Below, piece after piece: positions 45,382-53,708 of a stretch of DNA of 64,000 nt. The position numbers were made by a program, and so were the translations under genes. Numbering within the stretch: position 1 is the first letter of the stretch; each line of letters opens with the position of its first letter. The DNA is from a virus, in IMG/VR virus record IMGVR_UViG_3300034418_008468, positions 1-64,000 of that record; one strand, written 5' to 3'. Below the pieces are notes generated by a model. That model did no database searches. It was given only the letters and a program-made list of their open reading frames with translations, and had not been told where the DNA came from.

Positions 45382-45894
45382 TCAAGCGCCATATACGCCA
45401 CAATCTAGTGTGATATTTGTTAGCAGTCTCTCTTCATTTACACAATCAATAACTTGAGACTTTCCAGCACAGTCATTAATCCAAAGAGCACCTGCTTCAA
45501 TAGCAGCGTATGCTTCAGGAATAACACTGTTGCCGTCTAGCTCCGCACGCTGAACGAACTTCATTCTGTCATCATCATTATCATAATACATTACTGCTTT
45601 CTCTGATGCATTGGTAGCAGTATCAAAGTAGTTCAGAACAACACCAACATCATTACCTAAATCTTGAGATGGTGGAACTAACTCACCAGTTTCGGGATCA
45701 TCTACAAGACCAAGCTCAATCAGAGGGTCTCTAAGTGTAAAGGTCTCAGAATCTACTAGGAATCTACCACCATCAATTAAGAGGTCTCCTGTAATATTAG
45801 CATTACCAATAACTGTCAAAACTGTTTCATTATCGGTATAATCTTCTATACCGATAGTCAATTCCCTCTGAGTTGGGCTTAAATATTTTGCCAT
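45382..45894 (-). CDS. Structural protein sharing the SYTD-type N-terminus
   Basis: A 170-residue protein. The first 40 residues (MAKYLSPTQRELTIGIEDYT, then NETVLTVIGNANI) match the N-termini of the 672- and 703-residue proteins, an apparent docking or capping domain. The rest (DGGRFLVDSETFTLRDPLIE; GVVLNYFDTATNASEKAVMYYDN) resembles a domain inside the giant collagen-like protein's N-terminal part. Ends in CGVYGA. Probably a baseplate or fibre connector. A late promoter motif (GATAAATA) lies 29 bases upstream. Confidence 0.75.
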   Translation of the reverse strand: MAKYLSPTQRELTIGIEDYTDNETVLTVIGNANITGDLLIDGGRFLVDSETFTLRDPLIELGLVDDPETGELVPPSQDLGNDVGVVLNYFDTATNASEKAVMYYDNDDDRMKFVQRAELDGNSVIPEAYAAIEAGALWINDCAGKSQVIDCVNEERLLTNITLDCGVYGA

Positions 45895-45922
45895 TGTTGG
45901 AATCTTACGGGTTTTGTATTAT

Positions 45923-45930
45923 TATTTATC
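45923..45930 (-). promoter_or_regulatory. Late promoter motif GATAAATA
   Basis: One mismatch to TATAAATA, 29 bases ahead of the 170-residue structural gene. Confidence 0.5.
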
Positions 45931-45947
45931 GAAAGTATATTTCTAAA

Positions 45948-46463
45948 TCAATATTCTCCACCGTCAAAGTCGATTCTATTATCAAGATCAACATCAAGTT
46001 GATCAAGAAGCTCATCTGGAAGACCAGGCTCAATAGGATCTGTGACAGATGCTCTAAGAACTTCATCTGGATTCTTAACAGTATACTTGCCAGTAGATGC
46101 ATCGTATATAATAATGTAGTTATTTTGCTCATTAGTAGAATCAACATCAGAAAGATTTCTGAATTGTGGAGAGACTACATTACTGAAGTAATCAATAACC
46201 TCTTGTGGCAATCCAGGTTGATTTGGTTCAGATATAACTGCAGAAGATAATACTTGGTCTGGGTTAACAGACTTATATGTCGCTGTTGCAGAGTCATACA
46301 TTAATACATACTGATCACTCTGATTTGACAAATCAACGTCTTGAAGATCTGCTAATTTTCTAGCCATAATTATTCCTGATCTTGTTGTGACATTGTACTT
46401 TCTTGTGGTCTTTGCTCCTACCGTTACTCCATAACTAATTGATCCTAGGATTCTATTACTCAT
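45948..46463 (-). CDS. Structural protein with two LxDVD repeats
   Basis: A 171-residue protein containing two tandem copies of a 65-residue unit: ADLQDVDLSNQSDQYVLMYD ... NPDQVLSSAV ... QPGLPQEVID and RNLSDVDSTNEQNNYIIIYD ... NPDEVLRASV ... EPGLPDELLD. The same 'YDxxTxxYK' strand pattern is common in phage fibre connectors. The ATG used here overlaps the upstream stop (ATGA) and has GGAGG 10 bases ahead; an internal ATG (MARKLADLQ) with AGGA is a good alternative that would remove the 32 residues least like the repeats. Confidence 0.7.
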   Translation of the reverse strand: MSNRILGSISYGVTVGAKTTRKYNVTTRSGIIMARKLADLQDVDLSNQSDQYVLMYDSATATYKSVNPDQVLSSAVISEPNQPGLPQEVIDYFSNVVSPQFRNLSDVDSTNEQNNYIIIYDASTGKYTVKNPDEVLRASVTDPIEPGLPDELLDQLDVDLDNRIDFDGGEY

Positions 46464-46801
46464 CTGGTCGTGTCCTCCACAATTACAGTTCCAGTGATAA
46501 CCCTAACAACAAAATCTAATTCAGTATTTTCAATAAAAATATCAAATTGATTTCTACCAGAAGGTAGAGTAGAAGTCATTGTTCTCCCCATAGATATATT
46601 AACTTCAGAGTCTGCAGTAGTAATTCCAACCTTAAATGGATACTCTTTGGGAGAAGATGGATGTTTTTTTAATATTGCTATTGCATTAGAATATAAGAGG
46701 TTCAATGGACCTCCATCATCGCCTGTTAAAAAGAAGGAAGATTCAAAATCAGTTCCTTTTTCTATGACTAGATTAACTATGGAAGCCGAACCTGCTGTCA
46801 T
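46460..46801 (-). CDS. Small virion structural protein
   Basis: A 113-residue beta-rich protein (VNLVIEKGTDFESSFFLTGD; FDIFIENTELDFVVRVITGT). The phrase 'IEKGTDFE' with an immunoglobulin-like strand pattern is typical of small tail proteins in T4-like cyanophages. It overlaps the next gene by 4 bases and is preceded by a late-type motif. Role unknown beyond a likely virion location. Confidence 0.68.
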   Translation of the reverse strand: MTAGSASIVNLVIEKGTDFESSFFLTGDDGGPLNLLYSNAIAILKKHPSSPKEYPFKVGITTADSEVNISMGRTMTSTLPSGRNQFDIFIENTELDFVVRVITGTVIVEDTTR

Positions 46802-46825
46802 TGTACTATGATTAGATTTTTGAAC

Positions 46826-46833
46826 TATTTATC
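46826..46833 (-). promoter_or_regulatory. Late promoter motif GATAAATA
   Basis: One mismatch to TATAAATA, 25 bases ahead of the 113-residue structural gene. Confidence 0.5.
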
Positions 46834-46837
46834 GAAT

Positions 46838-47467
46838 TCAGTAGCTTCCACCATCAAAATCTGTTAACGCTCCGATACCACCAACATATCTCCATCCTTT
46901 TATGTAAACATCAGACCCACCAGATATTAATCCAGGAACATTATCACCTGAGAAATTTAAAACACCAGAAGAATAGTCAAAGAACCATTCATCATTACTT
47001 CCACTACCACCTGCAGAAAGTTTAATGCCCCCAGCATTTGGGTCTCCAGCATAAACCTCTACGATATAATCTGGTCCGTATTGTGTGTCTATCCAATTAA
47101 TAACATTGATAGAACTATTATCACCATATACAGATCTTGCAATAAAACTTCTTCTACCACCAACCGTATTATCTTCTGTCATTCTAAATGCATTTGTCTG
47201 CCCATAAACTTCTATCAATTTGTATGATGGATATCTCCAATCGTCAGGAATGATAATTAAGTCTGTTGTTGGAGGAGTAACTGGTATTAATCCAGACTCA
47301 AACCACAATCCATTATTTGATATGATTAAAGGTGATGGAAGTGCCTCAGCAAATGGTGCCTTCTTTGTTCCTGAAATACTAGAATCTTCAGCAATTCCTG
47401 TCTTTGATGAGGAATAACCTAACTTTTTTAAAAGGTAGTCAACCTTTTGTTGGATTGAAATTGCCAT
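46838..47467 (-). CDS. Structural protein paralogous to the giant fibre N-terminus
   Basis: A 209-residue protein that aligns with residues 1-195 of the giant collagen-like protein: LLKKLGYSSSKTGIAEDSSI with LLKKIGYTASKTGIAEDSTL, then GTKKAPFAEALPSPL, and GPDYIVEVYAGDPNAGGIKL with GPDYIVKVYRGDPASGGVQL. It thus represents the free-standing version of the giant's attachment domain and ends without any Gly-X-Y rod (TDFDGGSY). Probably the same docking site on the virion is used by both. It is 18 bases downstream of the 672-residue gene. Confidence 0.82.
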   Translation of the reverse strand: MAISIQQKVDYLLKKLGYSSSKTGIAEDSSISGTKKAPFAEALPSPLIISNNGLWFESGLIPVTPPTTDLIIIPDDWRYPSYKLIEVYGQTNAFRMTEDNTVGGRRSFIARSVYGDNSSINVINWIDTQYGPDYIVEVYAGDPNAGGIKLSAGGSGSNDEWFFDYSSGVLNFSGDNVPGLISGGSDVYIKGWRYVGGIGALTDFDGGSY

Positions 47468-47485
47468 TTCTTTTAGATCTTAGTA

Positions 47486-49504
47486 TTAGGTATTTCTAAA
47501 TGACAAAGTGTTGATCTGATTTCCAGAATTCAATTTAAATCTAACTAGAATTCTATTGTTAGCATCATTTGACGATGACTCAGTTCCAAATACTGCAGTA
47601 AAGGTTCCTGTAGATCCTGTCATATTACCAGCAAATGCTGCTCCAGGAAGAGCAGTTGTTGGAATACCAGAACCACGGTATGCTTGGAACATATCTGCCC
47701 AACCATTAGTACCAGATAAAGATGAAGTCCATGCAGGATTATCAGGCATACAAATCCAACATCCTGTATAAGAACCATTAACTACAATTTCAAACTCAGA
47801 GACATTAGATCTTATAAACTGCATTTGAAAATATTGTGATCCTGTTCTACCTACAGAGTAATCTGGTCCAACTGGAAGATGACCTGTGGAATAATTTGTT
47901 TGGTCATGCTTCAAGTCTCCACCAACAACAACAGCTTCGTAGGTTGGCATAGTATTAGAAGCAACCCAAGTGGTATAAACAGGAGTTGGATTATCCCCAG
48001 CAGATCCAGCATTTACTCTAACTGCATTTCCAGATCCAGTTCCCAAAGTTTGAACTAAAATATTATCTTCATCAATCACATTTGTTCTAGCAGTTGTACC
48101 CATAATATTTACAATTTGTGGTATAGTCGCACGTACAACATCAGATCCATAAGGAGTTGATGCAGTATAGTTTGAAAACTTTTGGTTATCTGCAGTTACT
48201 CTAATATGAAGATCTCTAGGTGTCTGTGAAACTGTACAAGTAACTCCAACACCAACTCCAAAATTTCTTACTGGTGGATTAACTCCATTAGTAAAATCTG
48301 TATAAGATTTATTACCACCATTCTGGAATCCTGTAGTTTGTCCAGAAGAAGTTAAGAATGTATTGTTAGAATACATATCACCAGTTGCATTCTGGCAAAT
48401 GATCTCATAAAAGAATGCATTGTTAGATGCTTGTGTATAATGAGGAATTCCAGAAGAATAATTAAATGTTGGTGAAGGTGGAGTTATTGGAGTTGTTGAG
48501 ATTAGGACTGGTGCAGATACTGCACTCGGATCTTCATAGTACAAATATTTTTCAGACTCATAGATATTTGTATCTACCTGATGTTGAATATATGCCATAT
48601 TAAAGCCATTGGGTGAATTGGCATTTAATATTCTAGAATCATAAACCTCATAAAAATCCGATGCAATACCAGTATTTCTAGATGAGAAGAATGCATCTTT
48701 ATCATTTAAGATTTCTAATGCACCATAAACTCCATCATCACTAGTAGCATCGTTAGTAATACTATTGTCTGGATTGATGACATCGTTACTTGTCATCATT
48801 CTTTGCCCCTCAACACTGAAGTTGATCATTGCATTTACATTGCCTTGATCTCCAGGACCATACTCAGTTAACCAAGTAGAGGTAACTGAGTTGCTGGTAT
48901 TTCTTGGGTATTGTGTTCCAGCAGAAGGAGAAAAAACACCAACAGTATTATTTGTAAACGCAAATCCAGAACAAAGTCTTGCAACTCCAAGTCCAACCAG
49001 ATCCAAAGGTGCATTTAAAACTGTTGCTGGTGGTTTTGGAACTAGTTTACCAAGAATAAAGTTTATATCATTGATAGAATTTTTGGTAAAATCGTCAATC
49101 TCAATTTCAACTGCTCCAGGTTTAAATCCACCATCAGGTTCTCCAAACCTCAATGGACCATAGTATTCTCCAGCAGAAACAAAATTGTTAACATCTACAT
49201 AGTCCCTAAAAATTGTAGGACCATTTACATCTAAATCTCTTTCTGGAGATGCTGTGGTATTACCAATAGATACCTTTCCCCTAAAGCTACTAACTCCAGA
49301 GACAACAGTATCATTTGATTTGAGAGTAGTATCAACATTTAAAACTCCAGAAACTAAACCATCTCCCTGAACGTGGAAGTCTGACTTAGCTTCTGAAGTT
49401 TTTATACCGACATTACCAGTTACCTGAAGAGCAGTTTCATTGTCAGTATATGAGGCAACACCTACTCTTAGTTTTCTGTTTAGTTGACTTAAGTATTTTG
49501 CCAT
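47486..49504 (-). CDS. Virion structural protein, 672 residues, paralogue
   Basis: Paralogue of the 703-residue protein near 33 kb: N-terminal RKLRVGVASYTDNETALQVT, central LVPKPPATVLNAPLDLVGLG, NDKDAFFSSRNTGIASDFYE, and C-terminal GCWICMPDNPAWTSSLSGTN and GTESSSNDANNRILVRFKL. The first 150 residues differ more than the rest. Each is followed by a gene with the GYTASKTGI-type domain, so this is one of two tail cassettes arising by duplication. Late promoter motifs lie upstream. Probably a tail-fibre adhesin. Confidence 0.82.
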   Translation of the reverse strand: MAKYLSQLNRKLRVGVASYTDNETALQVTGNVGIKTSEAKSDFHVQGDGLVSGVLNVDTTLKSNDTVVSGVSSFRGKVSIGNTTASPERDLDVNGPTIFRDYVDVNNFVSAGEYYGPLRFGEPDGGFKPGAVEIEIDDFTKNSINDINFILGKLVPKPPATVLNAPLDLVGLGVARLCSGFAFTNNTVGVFSPSAGTQYPRNTSNSVTSTWLTEYGPGDQGNVNAMINFSVEGQRMMTSNDVINPDNSITNDATSDDGVYGALEILNDKDAFFSSRNTGIASDFYEVYDSRILNANSPNGFNMAYIQHQVDTNIYESEKYLYYEDPSAVSAPVLISTTPITPPSPTFNYSSGIPHYTQASNNAFFYEIICQNATGDMYSNNTFLTSSGQTTGFQNGGNKSYTDFTNGVNPPVRNFGVGVGVTCTVSQTPRDLHIRVTADNQKFSNYTASTPYGSDVVRATIPQIVNIMGTTARTNVIDEDNILVQTLGTGSGNAVRVNAGSAGDNPTPVYTTWVASNTMPTYEAVVVGGDLKHDQTNYSTGHLPVGPDYSVGRTGSQYFQMQFIRSNVSEFEIVVNGSYTGCWICMPDNPAWTSSLSGTNGWADMFQAYRGSGIPTTALPGAAFAGNMTGSTGTFTAVFGTESSSNDANNRILVRFKLNSGNQINTLSFRNT

Positions 49505-49546
49505 TGAATCAAAGTTATGGGTTACTTCATGACAAAATTGATCGTA

Positions 49547-49558
49547 TATTTATTTATG
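49547..49558 (-). promoter_or_regulatory. Overlapping late promoter motifs
   Basis: CATAAATA and AATAAATA overlap, each one mismatch from TATAAATA, about 45 bases upstream of the 672-residue gene and reaching into the end of cpeT. They mark where the late virion block begins. Confidence 0.55.
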
Positions 49559-50081
49559 TCTTACTCTGCTTGTCAAATTCAAACATTCCATGTTCAGATC
49601 CCCAAACCATTTTTTTAGTCTCTGGATCATAACCTCTATCAATGACTTTATACTTAGTTTTTGTTAATGCAGACATAGTAAATAAGAAAGACTTTTTACC
49701 ATTTCTCTCTACAATACAATCACATCCCATAATTCTACCAACATACTGATTGTTTTCTTTTATAAAAATACAATCACAATTTTCATTTAATTCTAATTGA
49801 TCCTCAGTAATTTGATCTAGATTTTTAAATTCAAGATGTTTTTTTCCATCTTTTACTTTATAACTTGAAACAATAATTCTATCGTTTACTTCTTTAAAGT
49901 CTAAAACAAATTGCCTATAAGGAGGTTCTCCTCTAACAGTATATTTTTGTTCTCCATAAATCATACCATTATCTAAGAGAACATGACGTAAACTAATTTG
50001 GGAGTATTGAGATGGATAAGAGAATGCTTGCCTTCTATTATTAAAAGATCCAAGTAACCATTCTTTAAACTCTTCAATCAT
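49554..50081 (-). CDS. cpeT: CpeT/CpcT-family protein (phycobiliprotein lyase-like)
   Basis: A 175-residue CpeT-family protein. Family landmarks are FNNRRQAFSYPSQYSQISLR near the N-terminus, YGEQKYTVRGEPPYRQFVLD (residues 42-61) and the C-terminal KVIDRGYDPETKKMVWGSE. CpcT attaches phycocyanobilin to a Cys of phycocyanin; phage CpeT homologues bind bilins but may not ligate them. It overlaps ho1 by 4 bases, linking bilin production and handling. It closes the second glycan operon. With pcyA in the window, the bound bilin is more likely PCB than PEB. Confidence 0.88.
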   Translation of the reverse strand: MIEEFKEWLLGSFNNRRQAFSYPSQYSQISLRHVLLDNGMIYGEQKYTVRGEPPYRQFVLDFKEVNDRIIVSSYKVKDGKKHLEFKNLDQITEDQLELNENCDCIFIKENNQYVGRIMGCDCIVERNGKKSFLFTMSALTKTKYKVIDRGYDPETKKMVWGSEHGMFEFDKQSKT

Positions 50082-50773
50082 TCGGTACTTCCTCTCCTTG
50101 TACGACGTGTTAATGTAGAAAATAAAACTTTACCTATGGCAGAAATCAAATTACCTTCAATTTCATTAAACACATTCATATTTAATTTGAATGCATAATT
50201 TGCCTCTTCAATTATATCATCAATTTCATGTTGGTCAAAGGGCAATTCATCTAACACATTTCTATAATTAGTTTTAAATTCTTTCTCGTCTGGAATGTCA
50301 GTAAAAAGATAAAAGTTCATTCCTGCATCATCAACCTTCAATGCAGTTTGAGCAATACTTTTTAAGAGTTGTCCTCCAGACAAATCTCCAATATACCTAG
50401 TGTAATGATGTGCAATTAAAAGATCCTGATTAGACTTAGAGACTTCTTTAATTCTTGCAACATATTCTTTACAAGACTTTGTTTGTGTAATTAAATCTCT
50501 CCAATCAATACCAAGATAATATTGCAAGTCTTTTTCTAAAGACTTTTTGCGGAACAATTCAGGATAATAAATGTTACGCAAAATGGTATCACTTTTATGA
50601 TTCTCAAACTCCTCTTCCATTGCAGAGTATATAAAATATAAATCTGAGAGAAGTCTAATATAAGATTTTTTTTCAACAACCCCTTTTAAAAAGCAGGTAA
50701 TAAATCCTGTGTTCTCTGCCATAGTATGGGACTTTTTAGTTCCCTCTCTAATTTGTTTAGATAGATCTGTCAT
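50078..50773 (-). CDS. ho1: Heme oxygenase
   Basis: A 231-residue, all-helical biliverdin-forming heme oxygenase. The proximal heme ligand is His16 in GTKKSHTMAEN, and the distal helix carries YIGDLSGGQLL with the flexible Gly pair that lets O2 bind. It opens heme to biliverdin IXalpha, CO and Fe2+, using ferredoxin electrons. PcyA, its follow-on enzyme, is about 42 kb away. It overlaps genes on both sides by 4 bases, between cpeT and a GT25 gene. Length matches cyanobacterial HO1. Confidence 0.95.
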   Translation of the reverse strand: MTDLSKQIREGTKKSHTMAENTGFITCFLKGVVEKKSYIRLLSDLYFIYSAMEEEFENHKSDTILRNIYYPELFRKKSLEKDLQYYLGIDWRDLITQTKSCKEYVARIKEVSKSNQDLLIAHHYTRYIGDLSGGQLLKSIAQTALKVDDAGMNFYLFTDIPDEKEFKTNYRNVLDELPFDQHEIDDIIEEANYAFKLNMNVFNEIEGNLISAIGKVLFSTLTRRTRRGSTE

Positions 50774-51582
50774 TTATTTGCTCCAGGTTCAGAAACTTTT
50801 CCAAGGTAAGGATTGTAATCAGTAATTACATTAATATCAACTCTTGCTCCAGCAGTTTTCCAGAAATTCAAAATACCTTCATAAGAATTTTTATGGAATT
50901 TATCTATATGATCTGGATGGATTGATGATCCCAATTGTAATGTATACAAAAGTATAGGAGCAGCGTAGGTTGCCCCAGAATTATAAATCAAATCATCAGC
51001 AACAGGACGAGGTTTAACACCATTATCAAGTTTATATTTATCACCCCTCACATGATTCCTAATAATTTTTTCTGCATGGTGTCTAGTGATTACATAACAT
51101 GCTGTAGAAAAATCATTCACAAACCGATTATGAATAGGAACTACAATATCCCCCGTGCAAATAATAGCAAGTTGCAAAACATCCCAAGCATAAGGAGCCC
51201 TAGCTACAAAATCTTGCCAGGTAAAATTCCAGTAAGATACAGTTTCTAGACTACAATCATCTTCCATGATAACAGCATATGGAGAATCAGAAGTTTCATA
51301 CCAATGCTTGATCGCCTTAATATGTGATGTCACACATCCAATCTCTCCAGAAGACATCATATCTGGATATTTTCCTTTGATAATATCACTAAGATCGTCA
51401 TTCCTACCATCATAAGCAGATATACGATTATAGTTTTGTATACCCCAATATTTAAATTGGTCCTCCATGTACTGTCGTCTTTCAGTATCACTATCCATGT
51501 TTATATAATAGACAGGACCAAATCCACTAAGCTTATATTGTGCTTTGTTTTTATCTTCTGGAAAATTAAGCATGGCGTTCAA
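50770..51582 (-). CDS. GT25-family glycosyltransferase
   Basis: A 270-residue family 25 enzyme: VYYINMDSDTERRQYME, GEIGCVTSHIKAIKHWYETS, VIMEDDCSLETVSYWNFTWQ. It is closely related to the central domain of the large fusion near 11 kb (GCCVSHLKAIKHW, CEDDLSLDTVDYWNFTW). GT25 includes LPS galactosyltransferases and the collagen galactosyltransferases of animals and giant viruses. Donor and acceptor are unknown. It overlaps ho1 by 4 bases and the GT4 gene by 17. Confidence 0.87.
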   Translation of the reverse strand: MNAMLNFPEDKNKAQYKLSGFGPVYYINMDSDTERRQYMEDQFKYWGIQNYNRISAYDGRNDDLSDIIKGKYPDMMSSGEIGCVTSHIKAIKHWYETSDSPYAVIMEDDCSLETVSYWNFTWQDFVARAPYAWDVLQLAIICTGDIVVPIHNRFVNDFSTACYVITRHHAEKIIRNHVRGDKYKLDNGVKPRPVADDLIYNSGATYAAPILLYTLQLGSSIHPDHIDKFHKNSYEGILNFWKTAGARVDINVITDYNPYLGKVSEPGANK

Positions 51583-52516
51583 TTACTTTTTCAATACTTG
51601 GAATATAATGGTTGCGAAGAACTTCTTTCCATTCAAAGTTCTTTGAATATTCAATAATTTCTTCTCTATGATTTACTGAATATTCTCTATTTTTTATAAT
51701 AGCATCTTCAACATATTCAAGATCTTCTATTTTACTTTCTGGAATTACTGTAATAAATTCTTTATCTAAATCAAGATTTGCTTTGCCCCATTCACAAACA
51801 ACTACTCCTAATCCAGCAGCAAGAGCTTCCATACAAACAAGTGGATGTGCTTCCCCATCCGAAAGAAGTACTAAATTACCATAGTCAGTCAGATCATTAT
51901 AAAGAGTTTCTTTTGACCATTCACCAAGATAGTTTTTAGAAGTATTAAATCTTTGGTCTGCTAAATTTCCAGCAAACCAAAGACTATCAATACTTTGGAA
52001 CATATGCTGACGCTTACGATAATCAATTTTAGCAAGATAGATACTTCTGTCTGCATATTCTGGAGTATCTGTTACACGGAATCTTTCCCTATTAACGCCA
52101 TTAGGAGTTACATAAGTATTTTCCTTAGGAATATTAAACATCACATTATAAACACTTTGAATTCCAGGAGATAGGCAAAAAACATTTGGTTTAATTCTTT
52201 GGAATTCATTCGCAACATTTACGTATCCACCAAACATTTCTTTGCGTTCCAAATATCCAAAATGACTAGTGATTGCATTTGGATATTGAATATATGGAAC
52301 AATAGGAATGAATTCATCATAATGGACATGAACAAAATCTGGAACAAAAGCATTTATTCCATTAATAATTTGTCTAAAGTCTTTTGTATTGATAATTTGA
52401 ACTTCATGTCCTAGTTCTTCTAGAGCATTTTTTGTGTCCCATACTAGAATTTCAACTGCTCCCCAACCTGTTGGGGGAATAGGCATAATTCCAGGACCTA
52501 CTAATGTAATTTTCAT
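51566..52516 (-). CDS. GT4-family glycosyltransferase (GT-B fold)
   Basis: A 316-residue GT-B enzyme. The N-terminal acceptor domain has MPIPPTGWGAVEILVWDTKN and FVHVHYDEFIPI; the C-terminal donor domain has YVTPNGVNRERF, SIYLAKIDYRKRQ, LVLLSDGEAHPLVCMEALAAG with the conserved Glu that holds the nucleotide sugar. The retaining GT4 family uses many donors. Slightly shorter than typical GT4 enzymes but with both domains intact. It follows the mini-GDPD gene with a 4-base overlap. Confidence 0.86.
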   Translation of the reverse strand: MKITLVGPGIMPIPPTGWGAVEILVWDTKNALEELGHEVQIINTKDFRQIINGINAFVPDFVHVHYDEFIPIVPYIQYPNAITSHFGYLERKEMFGGYVNVANEFQRIKPNVFCLSPGIQSVYNVMFNIPKENTYVTPNGVNRERFRVTDTPEYADRSIYLAKIDYRKRQHMFQSIDSLWFAGNLADQRFNTSKNYLGEWSKETLYNDLTDYGNLVLLSDGEAHPLVCMEALAAGLGVVVCEWGKANLDLDKEFITVIPESKIEDLEYVEDAIIKNREYSVNHREEIIEYSKNFEWKEVLRNHYIPSIEKVIERHA

Positions 52517-52980
52517 TTTAATTTATCGGGGTAATCTGTACAAATTCCATAACAACTAGTAACACGAAGGTTATCCCAACTCATGTTATTCCATTCTGGC
52601 ATCACAATAACAGTATTGTTAGTATATCTCTTTCCTGGATAAGCCCATATTTGATGTTTGCTTGTTAGTGTATAATCATCTTCTTGATGCCAAAAATAAT
52701 TATATCCAGAAGTGAGAGAACTCATATGGTGCAAAGTATCTAGGTCTTTGCAATGTATCCATAAATTATCTTGCCTTGCTGCCAACCAAAACAAAGTAAC
52801 TAAATGATCTGGTTCATCATGTCCCAACCAATAAGTGTCCGTTTGTCTATGATATCTAAGATCAATTTCAACATCATATCCTTTACTAATACACTCATCA
52901 ACTTGAGAGGGAAGATTTTCTAACCTGGGGTCAGGACCATTTGTGTTCGCTCGATGAGCAATAATTCTTTTCTGTTTCAT
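52513..52980 (-). CDS. Small GDPD-like phosphodiesterase
   Basis: A 155-residue protein with glycerophosphodiester phosphodiesterase (TIM-barrel) motifs: IIAHR with His9, ENLPSQVDE, GYDVEIDLRYH with Glu38 and Asp40, and WLGHDEP with His54. GDPDs cut glycerophosphodiesters with a divalent metal. The protein is little more than half the usual length, so the second half of the barrel is shortened. In this operon it could act on a glycan carrier or phospho-sugar linkage. Overlaps both neighbours by 4 bases. Confidence 0.72.
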   Translation of the reverse strand: MKQKRIIAHRANTNGPDPRLENLPSQVDECISKGYDVEIDLRYHRQTDTYWLGHDEPDHLVTLFWLAARQDNLWIHCKDLDTLHHMSSLTSGYNYFWHQEDDYTLTSKHQIWAYPGKRYTNNTVIVMPEWNNMSWDNLRVTSCYGICTDYPDKLK

Positions 52981-53708
52981 AGTTTTTGTCTAACACATGC
53001 GGCGTCCATCGTGCATGGGGCAAGATCAGAAAGATTAAACCTTCTCAAGAATGACCCCATCTTAAATGCTTCTGGAGATGGTTCCCAAATACCTTGATAA
53101 ACATGTTCAATGTCATCAAATGCATTTTTTGACCACTCAAGATACCTAGATCCAAAAAATTGGATTGTGTCTGGAAATCTGGGATGATGTCCAGGCAAAT
53201 AAAACTTACTAGAATCGCATTGATTTAAATCAGGAAATCTAATTAGAGAAGTATCATATCTAGCCAACACAATAAAATCATATTCGGTTCCAGTCTGTTT
53301 GGTATGTTCTTCAACCAAATTAGATACCTTTTGAATAGAACGTAACTGTGACATTACATTACTGTAATTTTTTTCATTCCAATGATTTCCTTGTGGATGC
53401 TTCCCTGTGAATTTAGCATCTATAAAAGATTTTGCTTTGGGGGGAAGAACAAAAGTTTCTGGAGCATCATACTCAAGAACAACTGGTTTATAATTTCTAT
53501 CAATTACATCCAAAGCATCTTTTGGAATTGGGCATCTACTAATCTTTGACCAACTAGAATAATCATATTCTCCTCCGTCTTCTGTCCACCAAGTGTGACA
53601 AAAAACATCAGTATCGTATCTGTTTAAAATTGTCTGTTTATATGTGTTGATCACTTTAGGAGTATCAACAAATCTAGGTTGTCCAAAAAACGCTAATGCT
53701 ACTTTCAT
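52977..53708 (-). CDS. Putative glycosyltransferase, 'GQPR' group
   Basis: A 243-residue protein starting MKVALAFFGQPRFVDTPKVI, then DVFCHTWWTEDG, DFIVLARYDTSLIRFPDL, SKFYLPGHHPRFPDTIQFFG. It shares this scheme with the proteins near 16.0 and 56.0 kb. The 'IVLARYDT' motif occupies the place of the Arg-Asp pair in the relatives. Probably a nucleotide-sugar-dependent transferase, but the group is not assigned to a named family. Overlaps its neighbours by 4 bases. Confidence 0.65.
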   Translation of the reverse strand: MKVALAFFGQPRFVDTPKVINTYKQTILNRYDTDVFCHTWWTEDGGEYDYSSWSKISRCPIPKDALDVIDRNYKPVVLEYDAPETFVLPPKAKSFIDAKFTGKHPQGNHWNEKNYSNVMSQLRSIQKVSNLVEEHTKQTGTEYDFIVLARYDTSLIRFPDLNQCDSSKFYLPGHHPRFPDTIQFFGSRYLEWSKNAFDDIEHVYQGIWEPSPEAFKMGSFLRRFNLSDLAPCTMDAACVRQKL

